64,000 bases of DNA, from the NCBI GenBank assembly GCA_037367405.1, contig JAZKJV010011400.1:1858501-1922500 (forward strand), given 5' to 3'. Origin of the DNA: Ottelia alismoides (taxonomy: Eukaryota > Streptophyta > Magnoliopsida > Alismatales > Hydrocharitaceae). The position numbers were made by a program, and so were the translations under genes. This document shows, one piece after another, positions 44,714-54,047 of the stretch. The notes beneath the pieces were generated by a model. That model was given only the letters and a program-made list of their open reading frames with translations. It made no database searches and was not told the origin of the DNA. How positions within the stretch are numbered: position 1 is the first letter of the stretch; each line of letters opens with the position of its first letter.

Positions 44714-46465
44714 TTATGGCTTCTGCAACTGGTAGACATCGACGCCAGTGCGACTACTGATCAGTAGTTTCAGTTTCAAGTCGCCAACAGCCTGATCCGC
44801 TTGGTAGGGGAGGGCATACATGTTACGGTCGACCACCAGGTATCGCACTCCCTGCTCAAACAACTGCAGCACTCGCTGGCTGGTAATTGGTCTTTCGGCC
44901 GTTTCGGTTCCTAAATCGAGGACCCTTTGTGGGCAAAACCCAGAATAACCATTGACCAAAGGCACATGATGCAATGTTCCGTAGATCATCCAAGTACAAG
45001 TTTGTTCGAAGTCCCGAGCCTCGTCTCCCATGGCCATCGGCAAACAGAGCGCGGCCCCGGGAGCAGTAAGGCTGGCTTGCTCGAGCACCGAACACCATTC
45101 TTTTGCGTTAGCCAAATCTGGCACCACGCACATTCGCAACGTACCGGGCAAGGGGTCTATCAGCGCTAGCGAGGCCAGGCCAATAACGGCCAATCGCCTC
45201 AGAACTTGGGCGCTGCGCGTTCCGCAATGCGAGGCCCAGCTCCACAACTGTTGAATTCCTCCAGCCGCAGCCAGCACGATCAACAACTGCACAAAGTAGG
45301 CATAACGAAACGGACTGCGCACCTGTTGGAATCCCGGCAGTGTGCTGGCCAGTGACTCCCAGAGGTTCCAAGTTCCGATCTTCAAATTGGAACCCAGCGA
45401 AAGAGCAAAGGCAGTGACCAACATAAGCATCAACAGCGCGGTCCAGCGCCGCGCAACGGGCGTCCAGACACTGGCCAATAATCCCAACGCAGCCAAGCCA
45501 AGCTTTGACCAGCCAGGATTGATCCGCCAGTAACGAGCAGGTTCCCAATACAGTTCACTGAAGATAGTTTGACCATGAATCGACAGATAATCGCTGGGCA
45601 TTAAGGAAAGCCGCTGAACGATATCTGCTGGCCGAACGAAATCGGGATTCTTGGCCAACTGCAGCATTGGTGGAACCATGGGACTGATCAGCACACAGCA
45701 AGTCACTCCCGCCATTACCAGGCTGGCAGCGACCTGGCGATGGAATAGTCGCCTGCCGAAAACCAAAACCGCTGGTACCAAAAGCGTGGTTAAGAAGAGC
45801 GCGTGATAGATGGCCATCCAACTCGTAATGGCCAAGGCAATCCCTAGTTCAACGGCGAGACTAGCCAAGTGCTGAAACTTTGGCGTCTCATCTGCCGTGG
45901 ACAACACAGCCCGCCGGTCCGCGATCTTCCAGGCAGTAGACTGCAGCCTGGCCCACGCCCAAAGCGTCCAGATGATGCCCCACAGCGGCACCAGTTGAAC
46001 GACTCCTAATTGCCAATGCACCATCGGCAAGGCGATCATCATCAGAGCGCCGGAAGCTGTCGCCAACCAACCATACCCCAGCCAGCGCAATACCCAATGT
46101 GTCAGCCAGCCATTGAGCAGCAGGCTGATGGCTACATAAAGGTTGTAGGCCAGCGTAGCCGAACCCAACCATACCGCCGGTGCCAGCAGCATGGTTAGCG
46201 GCTGCGGCTCGGAGTAAGCAAACGTATTGGTATCTGGATAAAAGATCGGTGCCTGCCAATACCGGTCAGCGAAATGGCTTAAGCGGTCAGCGTTCCACCA
46301 GATCGTCCATTGATTGAATAGCGGTACGGTGCGAACCTCCTCCGTACCCAGCGGCAAGCGCGTATCGAGCTTCGGCCAGAGCGGCCACAACAGCGCAGAG
46401 GTGAACAACGCATAAATCCCCAGCGCCCACCACAGATTTCGCTTGGACGTCGAGCTAGATGTCAT
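44714..46465 (-). CDS. Polytopic membrane protein, GT-C-like
   Basis: A 583-residue protein with about 10-12 hydrophobic segments. The first external loop has 'LFNQWTIWWNADRLSHFADRYWQAPIFYPD' character, typical of GT-C-type membrane glycosyltransferases and their relatives. A C-terminal soluble part ('VPLVNGYSGFCPQRVLDLG') resembles the tail of such proteins. No exact family was identified. If it is a glycosyltransferase it would use a lipid-linked sugar. The gene precedes the TPR lipoprotein by about 110 bases and is probably transcribed in the same direction. Confidence 0.6.
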   Translation of the reverse strand: MTSSSTSKRNLWWALGIYALFTSALLWPLWPKLDTRLPLGTEEVRTVPLFNQWTIWWNADRLSHFADRYWQAPIFYPDTNTFAYSEPQPLTMLLAPAVWLGSATLAYNLYVAISLLLNGWLTHWVLRWLGYGWLATASGALMMIALPMVHWQLGVVQLVPLWGIIWTLWAWARLQSTAWKIADRRAVLSTADETPKFQHLASLAVELGIALAITSWMAIYHALFLTTLLVPAVLVFGRRLFHRQVAASLVMAGVTCCVLISPMVPPMLQLAKNPDFVRPADIVQRLSLMPSDYLSIHGQTIFSELYWEPARYWRINPGWSKLGLAALGLLASVWTPVARRWTALLMLMLVTAFALSLGSNLKIGTWNLWESLASTLPGFQQVRSPFRYAYFVQLLIVLAAAGGIQQLWSWASHCGTRSAQVLRRLAVIGLASLALIDPLPGTLRMCVVPDLANAKEWCSVLEQASLTAPGAALCLPMAMGDEARDFEQTCTWMIYGTLHHVPLVNGYSGFCPQRVLDLGTETAERPITSQRVLQLFEQGVRYLVVDRNMYALPYQADQAVGDLKLKLLISSRTGVDVYQLQKP

Positions 46466-46564
46466 CTGAGGGGCTGTAAACGAGAAGACAAGCGTGATTG
46501 GTTCAGTGGCCGCACAGGGCGAGCGTGCCTTCCATTCTAATCAGCAAGCGTCTCGCTCTGGAAC

Positions 46565-46933
46565 TCAACCGCTCCGAAGTGCCTGTTCAATTTGTTGAAG
46601 CAGTTTAGGGAACTCAACCGGTTTGGTATGGTAGTCAATACAGCCTGCTTCCTTGGCCAGGTGGCGTTCACCACTGAGGGCGTGGGCCGTTAGCGCGATA
46701 ACTGGCAAGCTTTCCAGTCCGGTCGACGAGTGAATCTGCCGCGTCGCTTCCCAGCCGTCCAGCTCGGGCATGTTGATGTCCATCAGTACCAGGTCCGGAC
46801 GTTCTTCGGAGGCCACTTTCACACCATCGGCTCCATCATCGGCCGAGACCACAGCGAATCCGTGACGTTGTAAATGTTGGACAAGTAATTGTCGCGTATC
46901 TTGATTATCTTCCACCACTAATATCTTGGGCAT
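46565..46933 (-). CDS. Single-domain response regulator (CheY-like)
   Basis: A 122-residue receiver domain. The acidic pocket is E8-D9, the phospho-acceptor is Asp52 in 'LVLMDINMPELDGW', and the Thr ('VIALTAHAL') and Lys ('HTKPVEF') are conserved. There is no output domain. The ATG at 46933 has GAGG five bases upstream, and a GTG at 46939 is less likely. The first 29 bases overlap the end of the AI-2E family gene, so the two are translated from one message. It may relay a signal from a histidine kinase encoded elsewhere. Confidence 0.88.
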   Translation of the reverse strand: MPKILVVEDNQDTRQLLVQHLQRHGFAVVSADDGADGVKVASEERPDLVLMDINMPELDGWEATRQIHSSTGLESLPVIALTAHALSGERHLAKEAGCIDYHTKPVEFPKLLQQIEQALRSG

Positions 46934-49157
46934 CAGCACCTCTCCGTGTGTTAACAGGTGTCAAGCGATCCGAGCGTGAACGGTTGGCACGCTGGAGGGC
47001 GTTGACAATCTGACTTCGCGTCTGGCTGAGCGAGGTTGAAAAGTAACTGGCACCCGCGGCCCGAAACTTGACAAACATCGCATCGTACGATCGCAGTTTG
47101 CCATAGTAGGTAATAACGATCTGCGAGCGAGGCGCACTCTTGTGCAATCGTTGACACAAGTACCGAGCTTGAATAAATCCTTCAGGCGGAACAATCGCGA
47201 TCACGATGACCGGGGGCTGCTCCAGTTCTACCCAGGCCTCCACATCACTGGGCAGAGCTTTAGTGCCAGTCCAGCGCATATGAATATCTTCCTGACTAAG
47301 GCACCAGGTGAGCAGCTTCAATACAGGTTCTTCGCTTTCATGATGAGCCGTACAGCCAATGACCTGGCAATTCTGAGGATCGCGACCAAAGTCCAGTTCT
47401 TCAGTCAGGTCAACTTTCTTGACGGCACGCGCGACACGCTGGGCGCAGTTGCCCGGTGAGGTATCCACTTCCGTAGCTCCCGATTGAAACTCAGAACTGG
47501 TACCATCGGGCTTACTGACGGCTGTTGATTCAGCCCCTTCAGTCGATGGTGCGGCGACGGGTTTATTGGACAGCGTCTGATTGGGTTCCAGATCCTCCGA
47601 GCACATTCGCGTCAGTACGTCATCAATGAGGTTGGTGATCAATTGCATCAAGCGATGCTCGCGCGGTGCACCGAGTTCTTCGCTGGCTCGATCCCGCCGC
47701 ACGCGGCGAATGGTCGGCAGCAGAATATCATCGGCTGCGGTCTCCAAGTCGGTTTCAGTAATCGCGTTTTGCAGGATCTTTTCGGCGCGTTGATGATCGT
47801 CGGCCAGGAGACGTTGATAAAAACTGATGCTGGGAGGCAGCGCTGCGCGATCGCCCAGCAGAACGGTGAGTGGTCGCAACTGCGGCACATGTTTGCCCAT
47901 CACTACCAGCGATGCCGTCAAAGGCACCGCCATCAGTAAGCCCAAAGGACCCCACATCCAGGTCCAGAATACCGCAGCCACAATAACCGCCATCGCCGAC
48001 ATGCCCGTGCTTGAACCATACAGCCAGGGCTCGATGATGTTGTTGCTGGTCAGTTCGATCACCGCAAACAGTGCGGCTGTCGCCAAGAAAACGCTGAAGC
48101 CAGGATAGACTATCAAACTCAAGAGCACAGGAAACGCACCGGCGATGATTGGCCCCAGGTAGGGAATAAATCGCAGGATGGTGCAGAGCAATCCCCACAA
48201 TGCAAAATTGGGGAATCCTTGCCCATCGCCCAACCACAACCCGATTAACCACAAGCCCACGCCGATACACAAACCGTACAACGAGTTGACGATCGTTTGC
48301 GCGAGAATATAGCTGCTGATGCGGCGCGAAGCTTCGTCGATGGCTTTGGTCGTGACGATATACCTGCCGCCGCTGAGGACGCGAATGATACGATCTCGCA
48401 GATCGTCGCGCGAAAGTAAGATAAAGATCGTAAAGACAATCACCAGGCCCACGTTGGTCATCGGTGACAAAACAGCGGTCACAGCCCCCATAGCTGTACC
48501 CACTGGTGTCTGGCCATTGCTGTCTTCGATCGTATGGATCGGATTACTGGCTGTGCCCAGCTGAGCCTGCGCAGTTTCAGTTGACTGTGAACCCGGCGGC
48601 AAATCCGTATTGACATCGGACGATGCTACGGGTGGAGCCTCCACTGGCGGTGCAGTGGGCAGGTCGAGCGTGTCGTGCTGAGTCTGTTCTTGATCTCCGT
48701 TTTGGCCGCGTGATTGGTCTTGTGATTGCCCGCGGGATGGATATTTGACTTGCCGGTTACCTCGCAGCGCTCCGGAGACGGCGGTAACGAACTGTGTCAT
48801 GCGTTTGGCTGTGCCTGCGCCAAGGGCGGTGAAGTTTTCCACCTTGGCCACAATTTCGTTTTGGTACTGGGGAATGTCCGCCGCCAGCTTGGTTGCTTCA
48901 CGTCCAATCAACCCTAAGAAGACGCCAATGAGTGAGAAAGCCAATGCCGCTAGCGCCAGCACGGCCGGCACTCGTCCCAATCCCCAGCTTTCCAAACGGT
49001 CCGCCAATGGCGCTAGCAAAAACGCTAGTAAGGTTGATAACGTGATAGGAATGAAAACGTCTTGGGCCAGGTAAAGGACGGCGACGATCGTCACGACGAT
49101 CAGCACATTGGCGGCCGACGAAACCGTGTGCAACGGACTGGACTTGGGTCGACCCAT
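46905..49157 (-). CDS. AI-2E family transporter with C-terminal Rossmann-like domain
   Basis: A 750-residue membrane protein. Residues about 15-95 and 240-430 are the AI-2E/PerM-type helices ('NVLIVVTIVAVLYLAQDVFIP', 'LRFIPYLGPIIAGAFPVLL'), split by an unusual Gln/Ser/Pro-rich insertion of about 90 residues. After the membrane part, a helical linker leads to a domain of about 130 residues ('CQVIGCTAHHESEEPVLKLL ... VIVIAIVPPEGF ... FRAAGASYF') that looks like a cobalamin-binding or receiver-type Rossmann fold. The start at 49157 is chosen over 49190 for a shorter, family-like N-terminus. It overlaps the response-regulator gene. The transported substrate is unknown. Confidence 0.8.
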   Translation of the reverse strand: MGRPKSSPLHTVSSAANVLIVVTIVAVLYLAQDVFIPITLSTLLAFLLAPLADRLESWGLGRVPAVLALAALAFSLIGVFLGLIGREATKLAADIPQYQNEIVAKVENFTALGAGTAKRMTQFVTAVSGALRGNRQVKYPSRGQSQDQSRGQNGDQEQTQHDTLDLPTAPPVEAPPVASSDVNTDLPPGSQSTETAQAQLGTASNPIHTIEDSNGQTPVGTAMGAVTAVLSPMTNVGLVIVFTIFILLSRDDLRDRIIRVLSGGRYIVTTKAIDEASRRISSYILAQTIVNSLYGLCIGVGLWLIGLWLGDGQGFPNFALWGLLCTILRFIPYLGPIIAGAFPVLLSLIVYPGFSVFLATAALFAVIELTSNNIIEPWLYGSSTGMSAMAVIVAAVFWTWMWGPLGLLMAVPLTASLVVMGKHVPQLRPLTVLLGDRAALPPSISFYQRLLADDHQRAEKILQNAITETDLETAADDILLPTIRRVRRDRASEELGAPREHRLMQLITNLIDDVLTRMCSEDLEPNQTLSNKPVAAPSTEGAESTAVSKPDGTSSEFQSGATEVDTSPGNCAQRVARAVKKVDLTEELDFGRDPQNCQVIGCTAHHESEEPVLKLLTWCLSQEDIHMRWTGTKALPSDVEAWVELEQPPVIVIAIVPPEGFIQARYLCQRLHKSAPRSQIVITYYGKLRSYDAMFVKFRAAGASYFSTSLSQTRSQIVNALQRANRSRSDRLTPVNTRRGADAQDISGGR

Positions 49158-49246
49158 AATGACTGGCTGACTGCAAAACACGCGGGACAATCTACGAAAA
49201 ACCTAGATGCCGCGATGAGCAAAACGCATACCACTTGCTCGCACTG

Positions 49247-51592
49247 CTAAGGCGAGGGCGAGACGTCGTCTTGTTTACTGGCTTCAGAGCGTGTGAGCCA
49301 GATAAGCCCAAAACCGATGGCGGTGGCCAGCACCGCACCGCCCAGCCAGGCTGTTGGCAGATGTTCGCCTTCTTCCAATCCGATACCAAGTGCTTTGAGC
49401 TGCTCTTTGAAGTGCCCTACCGACAACAGGAAACCGTTGTGGAGCGCGTGCAACAGCAAGCCTGGCCAGAGCACGCCTGTGCGCCAGGCTATGAATCCCA
49501 AAGCCAGCCCCATGAGCAAGCTCGGCAGAAAGCGTTCCAGCGACAACATATTGGAGGTCAATACGTGCATCAAGGCAAAGAGCATGGCCGACCCAATCAC
49601 GGCTGTTCCCATGCCTAACCGTCGCAGTGACGACATCACGAAGCCCCGGAAGAACCACTCCTCGCAAATAGCTGGGGTAATGGCGAAACAGAACAGCAGC
49701 AGCGTCAACGGCACCTCGGGCAGCTTGTCAGCAAACGCCTTAGCTTGTTTTAGCTGCTCTTCAGTGAAGGTGGCCATGCCGAGTTGTTTGCTGATGATCA
49801 TCAGTTCATGACTGAACATCCACAACGAACCTGCCAGCAGCAGCATCGCCGGAAGCGCCAGAAACCAAGTGCTGGCCCGTCCACGACCTAGCAAAAAAGT
49901 GGTGCCGAAGTCCAGTCGCCGATAATGAGCCACCAACGTGGGCAATCCGAAGATCAACAGCCACGAGACCACCGAGGCCATGATCAAGCGATACTCGAGC
50001 AAACCACCCAGGGAGGGCAGGGTGGTGGAGGCTACAAAATACAGTGGAAACAAACAAGCCATCGTGAGGGCCATTTGATCCACCGTGGGACGAGCCGTGC
50101 GCTGTTCGGGCCTGCGCAGCAAATCTTTCCAGCTACCCTGACTGCCTTGCAACGAGGCATCACTACCGAACAAACGACTGGCCACTGCGATAGCAGCAAT
50201 CGCATAGACCACGGTACACACAATCGAGATGACCGCAGCCTCACGCGTCGCCGATCCAACCAAGACGTCTCGGGACAACAGCACAATATTGGCCAGTGGC
50301 ACTGCGGCCAGCACATTGGTCAATCGCACCTGAGGTAACAGACTGAGCACACCAGGCGCCAGTGACACGAGCATGACAGGAATCAAGTAAGCTTGAGCCT
50401 CTTTAAAACTCTTGGCAAAGCTGGTGATCGACAGCAGCACGGCCGAGAAGAACATCGCAAACAGCACCAGCAGGCAGAGGATCTGCAGGACCGTCATAAA
50501 CGACAGTCCACCGCCGCCGAAGAATACTCGCCCCAGTCCGCTGGCCCACAGCGTAATCGACATGGCCGTCAAGTTGGCAATCGCTGTCAGCAGCGCCACG
50601 GTGACCACAGCGACATACTTGGCCAGTAGCAAGATGTACCGCGGCGTGGGCGACACAATCATCGCTTCCAAGGTGCCTCGTTCGCGTTCACCAGCGGTCA
50701 AGTCAATGGCTGGATACACTGCGCCGGCAATAGTCATCAGCACCAGCACGAGCGGAACCAGCGAAGCCAACGTCGTTTGCGTGGTGTTGGTTATCTTGAT
50801 GGGCGAAGCGGCCATCGAAATTGTTGGATGGTACACAGCGCCAGCGACACTAATCAAAGTTGCGTTCACCTCTTCATTGATCGCGGCAAAGATACTACCA
50901 AAGAACTGAACGGCCCATTCACTGTGGCGGTCGTTCGGCACGTATTCGATCTGGTATTTGTCTTCGGCGACCGCTTGCAAAATATCGCGAATGACATCGG
51001 CTCGCTTGCGTGGTTGATTTCGCTGGGCCAGCACATCCTGATCTGCTCCATTACCGGTGGGGGGCTCGGCGCCGGGAGCCTGGCCGCCCTCGCCGTCGCT
51101 GGCATTTCCGGGCGGCTTGTCCAAGGCTCCAAAATTACCCGATGCATCCCCGCGAATCAGAATGTCGATGGCCCCTGACTGCAAGGCCGCCCGTCCATCG
51201 CGCTCAATCAGGAACAACTCGATGTTCTGCGACAGAATATGTTGCACGGCGATTTGTTGACTGGCCCGCTCGCCCGCCAGCAAAGAGGGCGGCGCATCGC
51301 TGCGTTCAATCGAGATCGTCTGGCCACCACGCACTGCCAGAATATGTTTGCCAAAGGCAATCGTCTCTTCCAGCGGACCTTTCAGTTGCTGATTTTCGAC
51401 GCCGATGCGCAGTACGTCGACTTCGTTTCGCACGGCCGTCGTGATCAACAACCGCTGCAAAATCATGCTCAGGAGCGGATAGACCAGCAGCGGCATGAGC
51501 ACCAGCGTGATGATCGTACGTCGATCTCGCAGCGACTCACGCAGCTCCTTCTGGCACAATCGATAGATACGTCCACTGGTGGAACTAGTCAT
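49247..51592 (-). CDS. ABC-2 permease fused to CPBP intramembrane protease
   Basis: A 781-residue fusion. The first half is a NatB-like ABC exporter permease (N-terminal cytosolic 'KELRESLRDRRTI', then TM helices, with 'GERERGTLEAMIVSPTPR'). The second half is a CPBP/CAAX-type membrane protease with the EExxxR motif ('EEWFFRGF'), 'FALMH' and 'HALHNGF'. The stop-start overlap with the upstream ATPase gene (51589-51592) shows that they are one exporter. Fusions of this type are known in planctomycetes. It may process or export a peptide or lipoprotein, but the substrate is unknown. Confidence 0.87.
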   Translation of the reverse strand: MTSSTSGRIYRLCQKELRESLRDRRTIITLVLMPLLVYPLLSMILQRLLITTAVRNEVDVLRIGVENQQLKGPLEETIAFGKHILAVRGGQTISIERSDAPPSLLAGERASQQIAVQHILSQNIELFLIERDGRAALQSGAIDILIRGDASGNFGALDKPPGNASDGEGGQAPGAEPPTGNGADQDVLAQRNQPRKRADVIRDILQAVAEDKYQIEYVPNDRHSEWAVQFFGSIFAAINEEVNATLISVAGAVYHPTISMAASPIKITNTTQTTLASLVPLVLVLMTIAGAVYPAIDLTAGERERGTLEAMIVSPTPRYILLLAKYVAVVTVALLTAIANLTAMSITLWASGLGRVFFGGGGLSFMTVLQILCLLVLFAMFFSAVLLSITSFAKSFKEAQAYLIPVMLVSLAPGVLSLLPQVRLTNVLAAVPLANIVLLSRDVLVGSATREAAVISIVCTVVYAIAAIAVASRLFGSDASLQGSQGSWKDLLRRPEQRTARPTVDQMALTMACLFPLYFVASTTLPSLGGLLEYRLIMASVVSWLLIFGLPTLVAHYRRLDFGTTFLLGRGRASTWFLALPAMLLLAGSLWMFSHELMIISKQLGMATFTEEQLKQAKAFADKLPEVPLTLLLFCFAITPAICEEWFFRGFVMSSLRRLGMGTAVIGSAMLFALMHVLTSNMLSLERFLPSLLMGLALGFIAWRTGVLWPGLLLHALHNGFLLSVGHFKEQLKALGIGLEEGEHLPTAWLGGAVLATAIGFGLIWLTRSEASKQDDVSPSP

Positions 51593-52350
51593 GACGCAGC
51601 CGTTTCGCTGGGTTGGCGGTTGTTATCGCGCATAATCTTCAGAAACATGTCGGTCAGGTGTTCTTCACCGATGGCCGCGCGCAGGTCATGCAACGTGCCT
51701 GCATGCAGCAACTGTCCTTGATGCAGCAGGCCGAATCGATCGCACACGCGCTCTGCTTCGTCCAATCGATGCGTCGATAACAGTACGGCCTTGCCGGATT
51801 TTTTCAGATGCGCGATGAACTCGAACACCGTTTGGCTACCCACGACGTCCAAACCGCGGGTCGGCTCGTCCAGCAACATCACGGGCGGGTCATGCATCAA
51901 GCCTCGCGCTAAAATGACTCGCTGCCGCTGACCTGTGCTGAGCGTGCTACAGCGTTGATGCAAGAAGCGACCAAGACTGAGAGCATCAGACAGCTGGTCG
52001 ATACGCCCTTGGGCTATGCCTGGTTCAATCGAGTAAAGGTCCGCAAAGTAGAGGAGCATCTCGCGAACAGTCAGCCAGGGATAAACGCCATCGTTGGTCG
52101 AGACCATACCGATCTTGGCGCGAACAGCCGCCGAATTAGGCCCGGTGCGCACACCATCGATCTCGGCAAAGCCACCGTCAGGTGCCAGCAAGCCCATCAC
52201 CATGCGCAGCGTCGTGGTTTTGCCAGCTCCGTTAGGCCCCAGCAAGCCAAACACTTCGCCAGCGGCCACATCAAAAGAAACGTGATCAACCGCGGTCAGC
52301 TCTTTGCCCGCCCAGCGAAACTGCTTCAGGAGTTGATGAGCTACGATCAA
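51589..52350 (-). CDS. ABC transporter ATPase (NatA-like)
   Basis: A 253-residue nucleotide-binding subunit with Walker A 'GPNGAGKTT', signature 'LSTGQRQR', Walker B 'VMLLDEPT' followed by 'RGLD', and the H-loop 'STHRLDE'. All ATPase residues are intact. The gene overlaps the permease-protease fusion by four bases (ATGA) and supplies its energy. Confidence 0.93.
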   Translation of the reverse strand: MIVAHQLLKQFRWAGKELTAVDHVSFDVAAGEVFGLLGPNGAGKTTTLRMVMGLLAPDGGFAEIDGVRTGPNSAAVRAKIGMVSTNDGVYPWLTVREMLLYFADLYSIEPGIAQGRIDQLSDALSLGRFLHQRCSTLSTGQRQRVILARGLMHDPPVMLLDEPTRGLDVVGSQTVFEFIAHLKKSGKAVLLSTHRLDEAERVCDRFGLLHQGQLLHAGTLHDLRAAIGEEHLTDMFLKIMRDNNRQPSETAAS

Positions 52351-52489
52351 GACGCGTGCCTCTTTTGCGAGCAGGGGCTGAACGAAACTAGTAGCCGCAC
52401 GTGCCAGCGACTGGTCGCGGCGACAGCCAATCGAATCCAGATTATTCAGCCACGCCTGGAGTGTAACCCAATCGGCCGAGCATGGCTAC

Positions 52490-52519
52490 TTGTCCAGTCT
52501 GGACCCGGTCGACCATAAT
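52490..52519 (+). promoter_or_regulatory. Candidate promoter of the Fae-like gene
   Basis: TTGTCC (52490-52495), an 18-base spacer and CATAAT (52514-52519), giving a leader of about 55 bases before the ATG at 52580. Four and five of six bases match the consensus. Confidence 0.35.
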
Positions 52520-52579
52520 CGCTGCCGCTGGATTAATCTTCTTGTAAATGATCATTCACTAAAGCAGGGCATTCTCAAC

Positions 52580-53128
52580 ATGGCTGGTCGTATCGGTATG
52601 CGTACAGGTGAAGCACTCGTCGAGGGCAACATCGGTTATATCTGCGCTGAACCCGAAATCGTCATCGGTGAACTGGATGGCCCGGTTGGCCAGGCAATGG
52701 CAACTCTGATCGGCGACCAGGTTAAAGGACACACCCGCGTTTTTGCCATTCTCAACAGTGATTACCAAGTCAAACCCGCCACGCTGATGGTCAGCAAAGT
52801 CACTGTCAGCAACGCCAAGTATACGAACATCCTGATGGGTTCGGTTCAGGCAGGTATCGCCAACGGCGTGCTGGATGCCGTGCGTCAGGGCATCATCCCC
52901 AAGGAAAAGGCCAATGAACTGGGGATCATCTACTCGATCTGGTTGGATCCAAGCGTGCTGGAAGTCGAAAAAGTCGACTACCAGGCTTTGTTCGACGTCA
53001 ATCGGGAAGCCACCGTCAAAGTGATTCGCAAAGCTATGGCTGGTGAACCATCGATCGATTGGCTGCTGGAAAATCAAGGCAGCGTCGAACACTTCTTCCA
53101 CAAATTGGGTGTCGACGGACAACTGTAG
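52580..53128 (+). CDS. Formaldehyde-activating enzyme (Fae) family protein, catalytic His apparently replaced
   Basis: A 182-residue protein of the Fae family, which joins formaldehyde to tetrahydromethanopterin; planctomycetes are known to carry this C1 pathway. Family landmarks are 'GEALVEG', 'GQAMATLIGDQVKGHTRVFA', 'KPATLMVSKVTVSNAKYT', 'AVRQGIIPKEKANELGI' and 'NREATVKVIRKAMAGEP'. In canonical Fae the N-terminal motif contains a catalytic His (A-H-I-D). At the aligned position this protein reads A-E-P-E, so the His seems absent. It may be a Fae-like paralogue with another role. The start at 52580 is chosen because upstream residues match nothing. No other C1 genes are adjacent. Confidence 0.75.
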   Translation: MAGRIGMRTGEALVEGNIGYICAEPEIVIGELDGPVGQAMATLIGDQVKGHTRVFAILNSDYQVKPATLMVSKVTVSNAKYTNILMGSVQAGIANGVLDAVRQGIIPKEKANELGIIYSIWLDPSVLEVEKVDYQALFDVNREATVKVIRKAMAGEPSIDWLLENQGSVEHFFHKLGVDGQL

Positions 53129-53231
53129 CCGCTCGAAAACGCCCAGACTTGGGTCGGATTGCCTGCGGCCCCTCCCACAAGGCCGCGGCGAGCCGCTCTA
53201 GTTCTCAGCCCGTTGCCACTGAGCGTGGAGC

Positions 53232-53852
53232 TTAACGACGGCCAAAGAGCTTGCTCATGCCAAACTTGAGCAAGTCTTGGAGATCGAAATCGCCGTCGCC
53301 ATCCTGGTCGAGCAAGCCGGCCAATAGACCACCGCCGGCTTGGTTCTGCATTTGAGTGCGTTCCTTGCGCAGCGTCTCTTGGAGGTCTTTGGCACCGCCG
53401 GAGGCTTGGCTCTGGCGATTGCGGAGTACGCTTAAAATCAGCGGGGCCAGCATGGTCAGCAGCGAAGCAACCTGGCCGGCACTCAGCCCCGAAGCTTTGC
53501 CGATCCCTGATTCGACACGACTCTGGCGACCACCGAGGATCGTTCCGAGCAAGTCGCCCAATCCACCGGGCAACAAGCCTTGAGCGGTTGAGCCTGCGCC
53601 GCCGGGCATTCCGCCGCCCAGCAAACTTCCGAGATTGTCGATGGCACTGCCATTGGGCTGCCCTACGGCAGCATGCAACTGGGCTGCGTTTTGGTCATCG
53701 TCAGCATGTTTGGCGAAGGCTCCCAACAGAGTTGGCAACGCCAGTCCAATGGCTTGTTCGGTTTGCTCGGGCGATGCACCGATCGCCGCAGCGATCTGCT
53801 TGACTTGTTCAGGTCCCACACTTTGGGAAAGCATTTCCATCAAACTGGACAC
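53232..53852 (-). CDS. DUF937 family protein with EF-hand-like loop
   Basis: A 206-residue protein. The GTG at 53852 has GGAG nine bases upstream and is preferred to the ATG at 53891. The N-terminal half is the DUF937 helical domain ('AAAIGASPEQTEQAIGLALP ... LLGAFAKHADD'), followed by a Gly-rich stretch and a second hydrophobic helix. The C-terminus has a DxDxDG calcium-type loop ('LDQDGDGDFDLQDLLKFG'). No enzymatic function is known for the family. Confidence 0.75.
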   Translation of the reverse strand: MSSLMEMLSQSVGPEQVKQIAAAIGASPEQTEQAIGLALPTLLGAFAKHADDDQNAAQLHAAVGQPNGSAIDNLGSLLGGGMPGGAGSTAQGLLPGGLGDLLGTILGGRQSRVESGIGKASGLSAGQVASLLTMLAPLILSVLRNRQSQASGGAKDLQETLRKERTQMQNQAGGGLLAGLLDQDGDGDFDLQDLLKFGMSKLFGRR

Positions 53853-53957
53853 GGGCGTATTCTCCGGTTGAGGGCGATCACAATTGATCAACGAGGTAGC
53901 TCATTGTGAGGCTGTCCCTGCGCCGGTGCAACAGATTGGCATCTAGGAAGTGGCAAG

Positions 53958-53987
53958 TTCCCACGAACAAAGCGCGGCAGCTATAAT
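53958..53987 (+). promoter_or_regulatory. Candidate promoter of the ThuA gene
   Basis: TTCCCA (53958-53963), an 18-base spacer and a perfect TATAAT (53982-53987), about 60 bases before the ATG at 54048. Confidence 0.45.
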
Positions 53988-54047
53988 CGAGGCCCACATC
54001 GCTGCTCTCACCTCGATAACCCTTTTCGCTATAGGACACCTCTACCG

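Noticed and set aside
52490..52579. N-terminal extension of the Fae-like protein, and an initial impression of a microcompartment shell protein
   Set aside because: The extension overlaps the candidate promoter and matches nothing. The body has Fae motifs such as KPATLMVSKVT and GIIPKEKANEL, not a shell-protein pattern.
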